The notes under the pieces were generated by a model that ran no database searches, was not told where the DNA came from, and saw nothing but the letters and a program-made list of their open reading frames with translations. Position numbers and translations under genes: made by a program. Source: a virus. From it: a stretch of 36,309 nucleotides of DNA. The stretch spans positions 1 through 36,309 of the IMG/VR virus record IMGVR_UViG_3300036768_000590; one strand, 5' to 3'. Of this stretch, positions 1 to 8,588 are shown piece after piece; position 1 is the first letter of the stretch; each line of letters starts with the position of its first letter.

Positions 1-147
1 TCAATCATTCGCCGACCTCGACGTATTCACCGCAGATGCGTCGTCGTTGCTCGCAAACATCAAGGGCGTGACATACACGTTCGAGCCGGAGAACGCTGAT
101 TCGTCGGCGATCAAGCGGATAGGCAAACGACGCCAGACGGTGAAAAA
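1..147. repeat. Left copy of the terminal direct repeat (contig closure)
   Basis: Bases 1-147 match 36163-36309 except at position 127 (A here, G at 36289). The tail tube reading frame runs through the right copy into the left copy without a break. This shows a circular or circularly permuted molecule. The mismatch lies in the third base of a lysine codon (AAA/AAG), so it is silent. It could reflect two co-existing variants or an assembly join. Confidence 0.95.
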
Positions 148-838
148 GGGCGTCACCGTTGCGACTGGCACGATGTCCACGTTGACGGGTGACGCATCTC
201 TCGTCGCGTCGAACCTGGCAGTTAGTGCCATGACTCTCGGTGGCACGTCGATCCTGAACTATCTGCGTGGTGGTTCTATCTCTGGATCGTTCGATGTTCG
301 CGAGGTGTCGGGGGTCGCTGATCCCTATCGGTGGCCGCAGATTTTCGGCAAGGACTATGAGGTTGAGCTGAACCTATTGCTCCCTGCGGCTGGTGATTCT
401 CAGGTGTCCAACATGGCGAGGGTTCTGTCGCCATTGATCCACGATCCCGATCTGACTGACCAGGATTTGACCCGTGTTACATGGTCGATGACGATTGACA
501 ATGTGACGATCACGATCCCCATGATCGTCCAGTCATATGAGCTCACGATCAGAGAGACTCAGGAGCAGGAGTTGCGAGTTAGGCTGTCTGGCTGTGATCC
601 TGGTTCCGGCGCATACCCGACGTCTCCGACGGGGACATCGACGCTATTGGAGGCTGCGTTCAACGCGTTCAATACGCCCATCGCTCTGGTGCTCACGACA
701 GCGGCGGCGGGCGCAGGTGTCTCGTATTCGTTCAACGCCATCATTACGCGGTTTGGGTTCTCGTTCAACGATGCAGAAATCACGATGATCGACTACACGT
801 TCTCCAGTAGGGGTAACGTGACGGCGGTTACGGTGTAA
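1..838 (+). CDS. Major tail tube protein (3' part; start lies at 36152 across the junction)
   Basis: The full gene is 36152-36309 joined to 1-838 (allowing for the 147-base repeat), giving 282 residues. It is placed directly after a tail-terminator-like gene and before the frameshifted tail chaperones and the tape measure, which is the standard position of the tube subunit in long-tailed phages. The product is rich in beta-strand-type sequence, with a Gly/Ser/Thr-rich start and no membrane segment, as expected for a tube protein that stacks in rings around the tape measure. Function is inferred from order and size rather than from a signature motif. The frame has no internal stop. Confidence 0.8.
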   Translation, partial: QSFADLDVFTADASSLLANIKGVTYTFEPENADSSAIKRIGKRRQTVKKGVTVATGTMSTLTGDASLVASNLAVSAMTLGGTSILNYLRGGSISGSFDVREVSGVADPYRWPQIFGKDYEVELNLLLPAAGDSQVSNMARVLSPLIHDPDLTDQDLTRVTWSMTIDNVTITIPMIVQSYELTIRETQEQELRVRLSGCDPGSGAYPTSPTGTSTLLEAAFNAFNTPIALVLTTAAAGAGVSYSFNAIITRFGFSFNDAEITMIDYTFSSRGNVTAVTV

Positions 839-839
839 C

Positions 840-965
840 ATGAAAAAGGACAAAGAGCAGGATAACGTGCAGGACAACGCGCAGGACAACGCGCAACCAG
901 AGGCAACAAATGAGGCTCAGGAAGGCAAAACGCCTGGGGCGGGGTTTGGTGCAGTTGGCCAATGA
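840..965 (+). CDS. Small Gln/Asp/Asn-repeat protein, 41 residues
   Basis: This short frame starts two bases after the tail tube stop and ends in an ATGA overlap with the tail chaperone start at 962. It encodes a very hydrophilic peptide with a repeated QDN(A/V) unit, from a 12-base tandem repeat at about 864-899, followed by a Glu/Gln/Gly-rich tail. No ribosome-binding site is strong. The start/stop coupling on both sides suggests it is translated, perhaps mainly to couple tube and chaperone translation. Function is unknown, and a non-coding spacer remains possible. Confidence 0.5.
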   Translation: MKKDKEQDNVQDNAQDNAQPEATNEAQEGKTPGAGFGAVGQ

Positions 966-1414
966 AGGTTGCCAAATCTCCGAACACACCTCTCATCGAT
1001 CAGCTGCTAGCGGACATCCGCCCTCAGTCGTCGTATGTGGTCGTCAAAACGAAGAGCGCGACGCTGACGTTTCGCACGGTCACCGATGCGGCGGAGATGC
1101 GTCGCCTAACTGATGTCTGCAGGACATTCGCAGACTCGATGGCCAAAAAAAGCGCGCATCCAGAATGGCGCGACCTAACGCCTATGGACAGGGAGTACGC
1201 TGGTCGTGTGGCGTTGATTGCTGAACTGAGTGAAGAGCCGAAACTCACCCCGTTAGACGTTGCTAAGGTCGCTCGCGCGAACGGGTTGTTTTTCAGTCAG
1301 GTCTGCGAGGCGATCGACAATGCCAGTCGCGTAGAAGCGACCATCGAGTATTCCCGCGAGTTGGAGTGCTCAAAAAACGCATCAGGCGGGATACCCTCTG
1401 GAGAAACCGGTTAG
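962..1414 (+). CDS. Tail assembly chaperone, zero-frame product (gpG-like)
   Basis: The 150-residue product lies between the tube and tape measure genes, where nearly all siphoviruses encode the G/GT chaperone pair. These proteins coat the tape measure during tail assembly and are absent from the finished virion. The start is set by an ATGA overlap with the preceding small gene. The frame holds the slippery heptamer AAAAAAC at 1372-1378, read as xxA AAA AAC, and stops at 1412-1414 inside a stem-loop. The sequence is mostly helical and acidic, consistent with the family. Position and the frameshift signal carry the assignment. Confidence 0.85.
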   Translation: MKVAKSPNTPLIDQLLADIRPQSSYVVVKTKSATLTFRTVTDAAEMRRLTDVCRTFADSMAKKSAHPEWRDLTPMDREYAGRVALIAELSEEPKLTPLDVAKVARANGLFFSQVCEAIDNASRVEATIEYSRELECSKNASGGIPSGETG

Positions 1415-1545
1415 TGGTATCCCGCGATGTATGGGGGAAACACCCGGACGAGTTGCTGGGCACCCCGTTCGCGCCGTACATGATGGTTGACATGATGGCA
1501 CTAGCGATCATTGAGCAGGAGGAGATGGAGAGCAAGAAGCGATGA
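962..1545 (+). CDS. Tail assembly chaperone, -1 frameshift product (gpGT-like)
   Basis: Slipping back one base at AAAAAAC (1372-1378) leaves the first 139 codons unchanged and then opens 55 codons in the -1 frame, ending at TGA 1543-1545. The predicted fusion is 194 residues. The extension is Met-rich and charged (it contains DELLGTPF, then a MALAIIEQEE stretch) and has no start codon signal of its own. Its stop overlaps the tape measure ATG at 1542 as ATGA, which is good evidence that the frame is really used. In lambda-like tails the T part recruits the tube protein to the chaperone-coated tape measure. Confidence 0.85.
1372..1425 (+). promoter_or_regulatory. Programmed -1 ribosomal frameshift signal
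   Basis: The heptamer A AAA AAC lies in the canonical X XXY YYZ phase at 1372-1378. After a 7-base spacer comes a perfect 10-base-pair stem: GCGGGATACC at 1386-1395 pairs with GGTATCCCGC at 1416-1425 around a 20-base loop. The zero-frame stop lies inside the loop. All three canonical elements (slip site, spacer, structure) are visible. Confidence 0.92.
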
Positions 1546-3206
1546 CGGAATCGTTGATTACCAGGTTCGTCCTCGACGACTCGCAATATCGCGCTGGTGG
1601 CGCGAGCGTGATCGCTGTCACGAAGGCCATCGATCAGGCGGTGACGCGGACACAATCGAATGCCCAGAAAATGGCGTATAGCCTGGGCCATGCTATTGGC
1701 TCTGCGGTGCGCAGAACGGCAATCGGGGTAGCAGGTCTAGGTGCATCGGTTGTCGGGCTGAGCATCTACGCCATGAAAGCGGCGGCTGACATGGACAGCC
1801 TGAAGCGCGCGCTGACTGCGGTTGCGGGGAGTTCTGCTGAGGCTGAGAGGCAGTTCGCGTCCCTCAAACGGTTAGCTGACGCATCTCCCGTGCTCGACAT
1901 CGAGAGCGCCATTAGAGGCTCCATCGGGCTGCAATCGACTGGCCAGTTTACAGCCGATGAGGCCGAGCGGATCATGTCGGCGATCTCCAACGCGATCGCC
2001 CTTTCTGGCGGCAACATTGAAGGGTTTTCCAGGGTGATGGAAAACCTGAAACAGATTGCATCTCAGGGCAAACTCACAGGCGACGAACTGCGCGAAACAG
2101 CGTCAGAAATCCCAGCCCTCAGGCAGGCGATGCTCGCCGTGTTTGGAACGACGAACGCGGGAGACCTAGGCAATATTGCAGGGGCTGATGTCATCAAACG
2201 CTTGGCGGCAGAACTGGCGAAACTGCCACAGGTTTCAGGTGGTGTTCAAACGGCGTTTGACAACCTGGGCAGTTCGGTCAAAATCGCGTTCGCGACGATC
2301 GGCGATGCCATCAACAGGGCGGTGATTCCCGTTATCCAGCGGCTGACAGGTGCTGTCGATTGGCTGGCGAATTCTGGAGTACTCCAACGACTCACGGAGT
2401 CGATGGTTCGGATGTTTGACTGGAAACAGATTGGTGACGTGTTCCTGCGCGGACTCAGTTGGGTTATTGCGATCATCAATCATATGCCAACGCTGGGTTT
2501 GCGCATGGGGGTAGGGCTGAAGGCCGTTTTCCAATGGTTATCGGAATCCGCGAGCATGCTAGCTGCCGTGCTCGGTGGGCTGTTTTTGGGGCCTGCGATC
2601 ATCAACGGGATCATGCAGATCGTCAGGGCCCTGGTCGTTTTGAGGGCGGCAATACAGGGCGTAGGTCTGATGGCGGTTGTGATCCAATCCATCGTTACAG
2701 GTGGCGCTGCGTTGACCAAAATGCTGGCGGGATTTGTCGCTGGCGTGCTCGCCGTAAAAGGGTTGCTCTACGTCCTAGAGCGCGCGCTGCCTAAACTCCC
2801 TGAGATAGGAAAACAGATGGGGCTGGGCGATATATCAAAGGATGCCCAGGCTGCATATGCGGAGATGCAGAAGGCGATTGGGGGCATGGAGGGTACATCT
2901 GGTGGCCATGCGACTGGCAGCGATGGAGGCGCGTCGCAGGGCACCACAGGACTACCGACATTGCAACCTCTGCAGTCAATCGAATCCAACACTCGCAGAA
3001 CTGCTGACGCGACTCAGAAACTCGTCGAGCGGTTTGAGCAGACCGTTTTCGGAGGATCAGAACTAGGCCGTTACGGATTGACAGCGCGAGACATTGGCGC
3101 AATCAAGCGTGGTGGTGCAGGGTTTGACGCGCAAATCGAGGAGGCGGTCCGCATGATCGCGAACGCCGTATTGGGCCTGCAATCACGCACATTGAAGGCG
3201 ACGTAG
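1542..3206 (+). CDS. Tape measure protein
   Basis: The 554-residue protein follows the chaperones and precedes the tail-tip genes. The N-terminal half is helical, with the tape-measure-type stretch around residues 170-190 (GKLTGDELRETASEIP). Hydrophobic Gly/Ala-rich segments near residues 58-78, 305-370 and 380-410 resemble the membrane-active parts of these proteins. It is short for the family, so a short tail is expected; the usual rule of about 1.5 angstrom per residue would give roughly 80 nm. The start overlaps the frameshift product stop as ATGA. No peptidase or lysozyme domain is visible. Confidence 0.9.
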   Translation: MTESLITRFVLDDSQYRAGGASVIAVTKAIDQAVTRTQSNAQKMAYSLGHAIGSAVRRTAIGVAGLGASVVGLSIYAMKAAADMDSLKRALTAVAGSSAEAERQFASLKRLADASPVLDIESAIRGSIGLQSTGQFTADEAERIMSAISNAIALSGGNIEGFSRVMENLKQIASQGKLTGDELRETASEIPALRQAMLAVFGTTNAGDLGNIAGADVIKRLAAELAKLPQVSGGVQTAFDNLGSSVKIAFATIGDAINRAVIPVIQRLTGAVDWLANSGVLQRLTESMVRMFDWKQIGDVFLRGLSWVIAIINHMPTLGLRMGVGLKAVFQWLSESASMLAAVLGGLFLGPAIINGIMQIVRALVVLRAAIQGVGLMAVVIQSIVTGGAALTKMLAGFVAGVLAVKGLLYVLERALPKLPEIGKQMGLGDISKDAQAAYAEMQKAIGGMEGTSGGHATGSDGGASQGTTGLPTLQPLQSIESNTRRTADATQKLVERFEQTVFGGSELGRYGLTARDIGAIKRGGAGFDAQIEEAVRMIANAVLGLQSRTLKAT

Positions 3207-5672
3207 ATGTTTACTCTGAGTATCGAGGTCGATCATCTGCAGCCTCGTTTGCGCCATGATGCCCTGAGCTACGTCACGACAGGGTACGGGCATGGTGAGA
3301 CTGTCATAGACCGGCCAGTACGTGGATACTCAACCTACCACAGGTCGCAGACCGCAGGCGAGGATGACACATGGGTTGACCCGATAACGGGGACGCTGAT
3401 GCTGATGCCGCTGCCGCTGCTCGAAGCGTGGCAGAATAACTCTGCTGGGGATTTTGCGCGGCTAGCCAAAACCGACCTGACGTTGGTGACTGGCTCCAAC
3501 TGGTTGGAGCACAACGTCACAGGGTTGGCGTCTAGGTTCATCCACGGACGCTCGTCCACACTCAACGAGCCGATCAGGACGAATGCGACGTATGGTGCAA
3601 ACCGCGCACTCTACCTGACATGCAAAGCGGCCGCCGCTGAGGGGGAGGAGCGGCCTCTGATCCAGGTTGGGTGGGACTACGCTAACCGCAATGGTCAGAA
3701 CCTAGGTCTGGCATACAACCCTGCCAAATCGGTGTACGTTCAGGTGTACACGTCATCCAGGGTTGAGGTGTACCTCGATGGCGAGTTTCAGGGGGAGGGT
3801 TCGCTCGTCCCTCCGGGGTCGTCTGTCCAGAAATCAGTCAATGAAGAGTGGCTCCGGCTGCTCCTGATCCCGATGCGTGATGGCATCCTCATCTACTCGA
3901 CAAACGGCGGGGGTTATTTCTGGACACGCCCCGATCTGGAACCCGGCCAAAACAATGCAGTCATCACTCCGGCGGCGGACGTGTGGTGGTATGCGTTTGG
4001 TGCCCCAACTGTCGAACTAGCGCCTCTGAAATATCGCCGTTCCGGCTACCGCTGCTCGTTAGCGGCTAGGTGGTCGCGTGCCCCACGAGTGGGAGCACCA
4101 GAGGCTCATTACATCTATGGCATGACTCCCAGCGGGACATCCACGAGCGCCTCGTTCGTCACCCTGACAGATGCCAATACTCCGTTTGTTCCAGACGGCA
4201 GTACGAAGGAGTGTCGTGTCAAGTTTGCGCTCTCGGGCGACGGGGATAACACTCCATTCGTATGGGCCGCACAATCCGCGTTTGTCCACGAGATCGTTGA
4301 CACGAACGACTCAGAGGAGCGGGACATTACCGCCTACGTGCAGCGTGCGGAGTTCGATGTGCCTGAGACGGGGGAGGTCTCAGCTCGTCTAGTTGTCACG
4401 CGCCTCCACGATATGGCAGAGGCAGAGGAGAAACCCGCCCTGCTCGAAACCATGTCCAACAGGCCCATCAGGATGAGGATTCCAGGCTCTGCTCGGCTGT
4501 TAGATGGGGTCATCCTGGACCGGCCTCGAATACGACGATCAGCCGTCCTCAATGCGGACACGGTGGAGATCACGGCAGGCGGGCTCTACACCATGCTCAA
4601 ACGGTTTCGGTTCCGTGATCCGATCCCGCTCGATGGGGCGACCGTCTCCGAGGCGCTGGCGTATATCGCAAATCGGGCTGGCATCCCCGACGACAGGCTC
4701 GACATTGAGGAGTTCGATGTCGTGATTGGCGAGTTCGTGAGGCCATCGAAGGGGGAGTTTCACGCGGTCATCAATGCGGGGGACACGGCGGCGGATTGGT
4801 TTGAGAGGCTGATGAATGAGTATCTGCCGGATTGCCATTGGTGTGAGGGGCCAGGCGACGACGGGATTGTACGCCTCATGGTGTGGTCGCCAGAGAACAT
4901 CAAATCTCCGGTAGTGCCCTACAGGATATTCGATAAAACGGAGGACGCAATCGACTACCTCACAGGGCTAGGGTTTGAGGGTGAGGAGCTAGATCGAGAG
5001 TTGCCCAGACGCGTCTACCGGACAGTCGATGAACGGGGTTTCCCGCCTGAATGCAACTCAGTCTGGGTGCAGGGGCTGGACAGGAGAACCCAGCGTCCCA
5101 TCGTCGTCTACAAGGACTATTTGGCGGCACAGAATCCGACTGTACCGCCATCCGCACGTGTCCCTGAATGGTCTGGAGACCAGCATCTCTATGGCGTAAT
5201 CGCAACTGCGTTGGCGACTGAGGAGCAATGCTCCAACGCGTGCGAACGGCTGTTCAGGCGATTGGTGTATGGTCGTGATCTCATGGAGATCGAGATCGAC
5301 ATGATGATAGACCCTGAATCCAACGTGCCACTATGGACTGGCTGGGAGATTGAGGTTCAGCGTGCTCGCCAGGATTTCCTCGATGGTGATGATCCGCTAG
5401 TCGAGAAATGGACGATCACACGTTTCGGGGGTGAGTTCGTGAAAGAGGTTGACGGTGATGACGATGACGATGGTGGCGAGTTGATCGTTAGGCCGTTTCG
5501 CTATGTCATCGAACGTCAACGCGAGGACGTTGAGACCAGTAAGGGTCTAGGCCACATGACGCCTGGCGAGTCGCTCGCGGAGATGGCGGTGTTCATGGAG
5601 CGCCGGAGGAAGAGCAACTTTTTCCTGCGCCCAGAGGATTTGGTGCCTAGGCTGAGTGCGGTTGAGATATGA
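3207..5672 (+). CDS. Tail-tip / baseplate protein (Dit-Tal-like)
   Basis: This 821-residue protein starts immediately after the tape measure stop. The first 300 or so residues look like a beta-rich, lectin- or Dit-like region. From about residue 370 there is a hub-like segment starting near ERDITAYVQRAEFDV and continuing through DGVILDRPRIRR, typical of tail hub domains with repeated beta-hairpins. An aspartate run (DGDDDDDGGE) sits near residues 752-761. Position after the tape measure supports a role in closing the tail tube and anchoring fibres. There are no clear catalytic motifs. The N-terminal half might correspond to a distal tail protein fused to the hub; this is inferred only. Confidence 0.7.
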   Translation: MFTLSIEVDHLQPRLRHDALSYVTTGYGHGETVIDRPVRGYSTYHRSQTAGEDDTWVDPITGTLMLMPLPLLEAWQNNSAGDFARLAKTDLTLVTGSNWLEHNVTGLASRFIHGRSSTLNEPIRTNATYGANRALYLTCKAAAAEGEERPLIQVGWDYANRNGQNLGLAYNPAKSVYVQVYTSSRVEVYLDGEFQGEGSLVPPGSSVQKSVNEEWLRLLLIPMRDGILIYSTNGGGYFWTRPDLEPGQNNAVITPAADVWWYAFGAPTVELAPLKYRRSGYRCSLAARWSRAPRVGAPEAHYIYGMTPSGTSTSASFVTLTDANTPFVPDGSTKECRVKFALSGDGDNTPFVWAAQSAFVHEIVDTNDSEERDITAYVQRAEFDVPETGEVSARLVVTRLHDMAEAEEKPALLETMSNRPIRMRIPGSARLLDGVILDRPRIRRSAVLNADTVEITAGGLYTMLKRFRFRDPIPLDGATVSEALAYIANRAGIPDDRLDIEEFDVVIGEFVRPSKGEFHAVINAGDTAADWFERLMNEYLPDCHWCEGPGDDGIVRLMVWSPENIKSPVVPYRIFDKTEDAIDYLTGLGFEGEELDRELPRRVYRTVDERGFPPECNSVWVQGLDRRTQRPIVVYKDYLAAQNPTVPPSARVPEWSGDQHLYGVIATALATEEQCSNACERLFRRLVYGRDLMEIEIDMMIDPESNVPLWTGWEIEVQRARQDFLDGDDPLVEKWTITRFGGEFVKEVDGDDDDDGGELIVRPFRYVIERQREDVETSKGLGHMTPGESLAEMAVFMERRRKSNFFLRPEDLVPRLSAVEI

Positions 5673-5860
5673 CAGAACGCAGGCTAGAGACTCGTGTGTC
5701 TGACGGTGAGGACACATTGTCCATCACCATCACCGGCAGAGACGATATCCTGGTGCTGATCGAGCAGCAGGTGAGAGCTGTCGTTGGTGGTTACCGTGAG
5801 GCGGCTAACCCCATCGTCATCATCAATGGCGGTTCTCCGTGCGAAGGGTGCCCTGGTTAG
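5669..5860 (+). CDS. Small tail-region protein of unknown function, 63 residues
   Basis: The start overlaps the previous stop as ATGA and the next gene starts three bases after its stop. The product has a beta-type core and ends in a short Cys-containing tail (CEGCPG). Its tight packing between two tail genes suggests a virion or assembly role. I do not recognise the family. Confidence 0.65.
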   Translation: MTERRLETRVSDGEDTLSITITGRDDILVLIEQQVRAVVGGYREAANPIVIINGGSPCEGCPG

Positions 5861-5863
5861 CGT

Positions 5864-8581
5864 ATGCCCAACTCAGGCCAGATATTGGAGGCCACGCAGA
5901 CGACAGCGGAGTACGGCTGGGAGTGGCTGGCGCTGCGAGTCGCATCGAGTGCGTCGCTGACCTCAGACGATCCGAATGTGACCTATGGCCATGGAGCCTA
6001 CGGCCAGACAGACTACGTTGAGGACGCGATCAATCGACTCCTCGGAATAACCCTGGAAATCGGTAGCGAGTGGGATGGCACGGCAGGCTCTTGGTGGGCT
6101 ATCTATGATGGGATTGGTGGCCCTCAGGTGTTTGGAGCACCAGTTTACCTGTCGAGTGTGAGCATCGAGGTCAGGATTCCTAACCTCAAAATCTACGGAC
6201 GCCTAACGGGGTCGTTGATCCAGTTGGAGTCTGGGCCATGGCAGATATGGGTGAACGATGTACTGGCGTACACATTCAGTTCGGGGGTGTCGGCAACGTC
6301 CACCGGGGTTGGGCCACAATACATCCAGCATATCGGCATTCCACTCGCGATCAGCGGCGACTGCAGCGTCGATTCGACCTATTTCCCTACTGACCCAATC
6401 GGCGACGATGGTCAGGTGGTGCCTGGTGGGCTGCCACCGGGGTTCACGTATAACCCGTGCGCACCATCGGTGCCCATCGAACAGGCCACGAGTGAGATCA
6501 CTTCGACGATCACCGGCGGCTGGAGATTCATGGTCGGTGGCGTGTGGCGCGACCTGCCCGTTGCGACGAACATCGATCTGACAGCTGGGATCGGCCCATT
6601 TGGGCTGTCCAACTCAGGGATCATCTCGACAACGCGGACATGGGGCACGCACGTCTCGTGCCGTGATTACCGGAAATACCGGTTCGAGTACCTAGGGCGC
6701 GAGAATCCGAGCGAGACGAGCGTTCAGGTGACGTGCGATGGCGTCGTCGTTCGGACTGACACCAACCCGTCGTCCGGGAACTCGTGTACTGACCCATGTA
6801 CGGGTTTACCTGGGCCGTTTTGGCGAGACCTCTATAGGGTTCAGTACGACATTGAACACCAAACTGGTGGCATCCGGCTAATCCCAGACCTAGAACGCGC
6901 TATCGTGAGGCTGGGTGATGACCATGCGTCCGAGTACTACCGCTACCCGTTTCCGCAGACCAAAGCGCAGAGCGGGAACACGTTTCGTGACGGTAACGAC
7001 ATTGGGTTTACGGTTTCTAACCCTGTCGTCCACCCGTCGCTCTCAGAGTTCAAATCCGTCGTTACCAACGCGACTAGTCCATTTGAGGAGCCTCTCGGCT
7101 ATACCGCCTACGCTGAGGTGTACTGCCAGAAATCAAAGGGCCACCGTGTAGGGTTTTCCGCATACCATCCTAACATCTGCGTTTGTCCGTGGGACTGGTT
7201 CGTTCTGGGTTCCCCGCCGTGCCAGACGGGCCAGGTGATGGGGTTCCTCTGTGGTGCGGTTTTCCCGACTCCGGCTAACCCTGTTATCCAGTCGGAGGGT
7301 CGCTCGTTCCAGTTCCCGTCCAATGTGCAGGATGGCCAGATTGGCGGGGTGCTGATCGGCGGCCCGATGTACCACCGTGACGCGCTAACCAGGTATTTCG
7401 CCACGTGGGTTCATCCCATATGGCTGATGTACTACTGGACAGTTGAGCGCCACCCTGTTGACTATGCGCCGGTTCGCTGGGCTGACTATTGGGGGCCGAT
7501 CCGCGAACAATGGTTCGAGGACGACTCTCGGCAACGCAACTCCATCATCGCGACGTTCTGCGAGGACGAGCAGGGCAATACGCCATGGCTCGATCAGTAC
7601 ACAGCCCCGCCGTCTGATGACCCTGAAGATCCAAATAACGGCCTCAGGTGGATCGGCCTGCACCGGTTCAAACGAGAATCGTTTACCATCCCGGTAAACC
7701 TAACACTCTCACCATCCAGGCCCGCGAAATGGGCTGCCCGTATTCAGAGTGGGACGCCAGATTGCACCATCACTCTAGGGGCTAGTGGTGTCACATTGAG
7801 CGCTTTTGCTGTAACGACTGCTCAGGTGGATTGCTCGCTGGTGAACTGGGACGCAGACCCCTATCTCCTACTGGCGATATTCCAGGCGTTGACGATCACC
7901 TGGGACGCGTCAAACGTGAGTTCGATGTCTGTCTCGTTGGTGGGCTGGGACGGGGCGGAAACGCCACTCACGGTGCCGGGGAGGACTGACGTCAAGGATT
8001 TGTCACCAGCGCAAACCAAATACGCCGGTTCGTGGGCAATCGACAATGGTGCGGGCGTTGTCACCGACGAGGGTGTGGACACGCTGCCTAACGGTATCTC
8101 GGTGGACACTATGCAGGGTAGTCCGACGCGGGCGGCGGCGTTTCAACTGGGCCTGGGACGGTCGTGGAGATACCTGCGCTACCGCATTACACCGATCAAC
8201 CCTGCCGTGTCAGTTCGGTTGGATTGGCCGTTCTTTGAGTTCCCGACGGCTCGACCGACAGTATTCTGGGAGTCAGGCAAATGCGCGGCGATTGTGTGGC
8301 CTGACGGGCCTGGTGTTCGGTGGGGTTCATTGCTCTCCTATCACCCTACGTTCGGATGGCTCTATCCGCCCGGCGTTGCTGGGTTGGGTACTGCCAGTAC
8401 CATCATCGACGCTAAAACGTTTGGGCGTCGGTTGCTCCAGGGTGATGGTGGCAGCGATTTGGCATCTACGATCACGGGAGAGTTGCCTGGGTTGGTAGAC
8501 TCCATCGAAGGGCCTGCGTCAATCTCCGTCGTCGATAAGTTTTCACTAGCGTTCCCGTTACCGTTTGCGTCAGAGGAGTAG
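5864..8581 (+). CDS. Large minor tail protein, Trp/Cys-rich
   Basis: At 905 residues this is the largest gene in the genome. It lies after the tail-tip gene in the fibre region. The sequence is beta-rich with many Trp, Tyr and Gly residues and an unusual number of Cys residues, for example in the span CPWDWFVLGSPPC. There is no collagen-like repeat, coiled coil or enzymatic motif that I can identify. Cys pairs may stabilise an extracellular receptor-binding protein. Function in host adsorption is inferred from position, size and composition. Confidence 0.6.
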   Translation: MPNSGQILEATQTTAEYGWEWLALRVASSASLTSDDPNVTYGHGAYGQTDYVEDAINRLLGITLEIGSEWDGTAGSWWAIYDGIGGPQVFGAPVYLSSVSIEVRIPNLKIYGRLTGSLIQLESGPWQIWVNDVLAYTFSSGVSATSTGVGPQYIQHIGIPLAISGDCSVDSTYFPTDPIGDDGQVVPGGLPPGFTYNPCAPSVPIEQATSEITSTITGGWRFMVGGVWRDLPVATNIDLTAGIGPFGLSNSGIISTTRTWGTHVSCRDYRKYRFEYLGRENPSETSVQVTCDGVVVRTDTNPSSGNSCTDPCTGLPGPFWRDLYRVQYDIEHQTGGIRLIPDLERAIVRLGDDHASEYYRYPFPQTKAQSGNTFRDGNDIGFTVSNPVVHPSLSEFKSVVTNATSPFEEPLGYTAYAEVYCQKSKGHRVGFSAYHPNICVCPWDWFVLGSPPCQTGQVMGFLCGAVFPTPANPVIQSEGRSFQFPSNVQDGQIGGVLIGGPMYHRDALTRYFATWVHPIWLMYYWTVERHPVDYAPVRWADYWGPIREQWFEDDSRQRNSIIATFCEDEQGNTPWLDQYTAPPSDDPEDPNNGLRWIGLHRFKRESFTIPVNLTLSPSRPAKWAARIQSGTPDCTITLGASGVTLSAFAVTTAQVDCSLVNWDADPYLLLAIFQALTITWDASNVSSMSVSLVGWDGAETPLTVPGRTDVKDLSPAQTKYAGSWAIDNGAGVVTDEGVDTLPNGISVDTMQGSPTRAAAFQLGLGRSWRYLRYRITPINPAVSVRLDWPFFEFPTARPTVFWESGKCAAIVWPDGPGVRWGSLLSYHPTFGWLYPPGVAGLGTASTIIDAKTFGRRLLQGDGGSDLASTITGELPGLVDSIEGPASISVVDKFSLAFPLPFASEE

Positions 8582-8588
8582 AGACATC

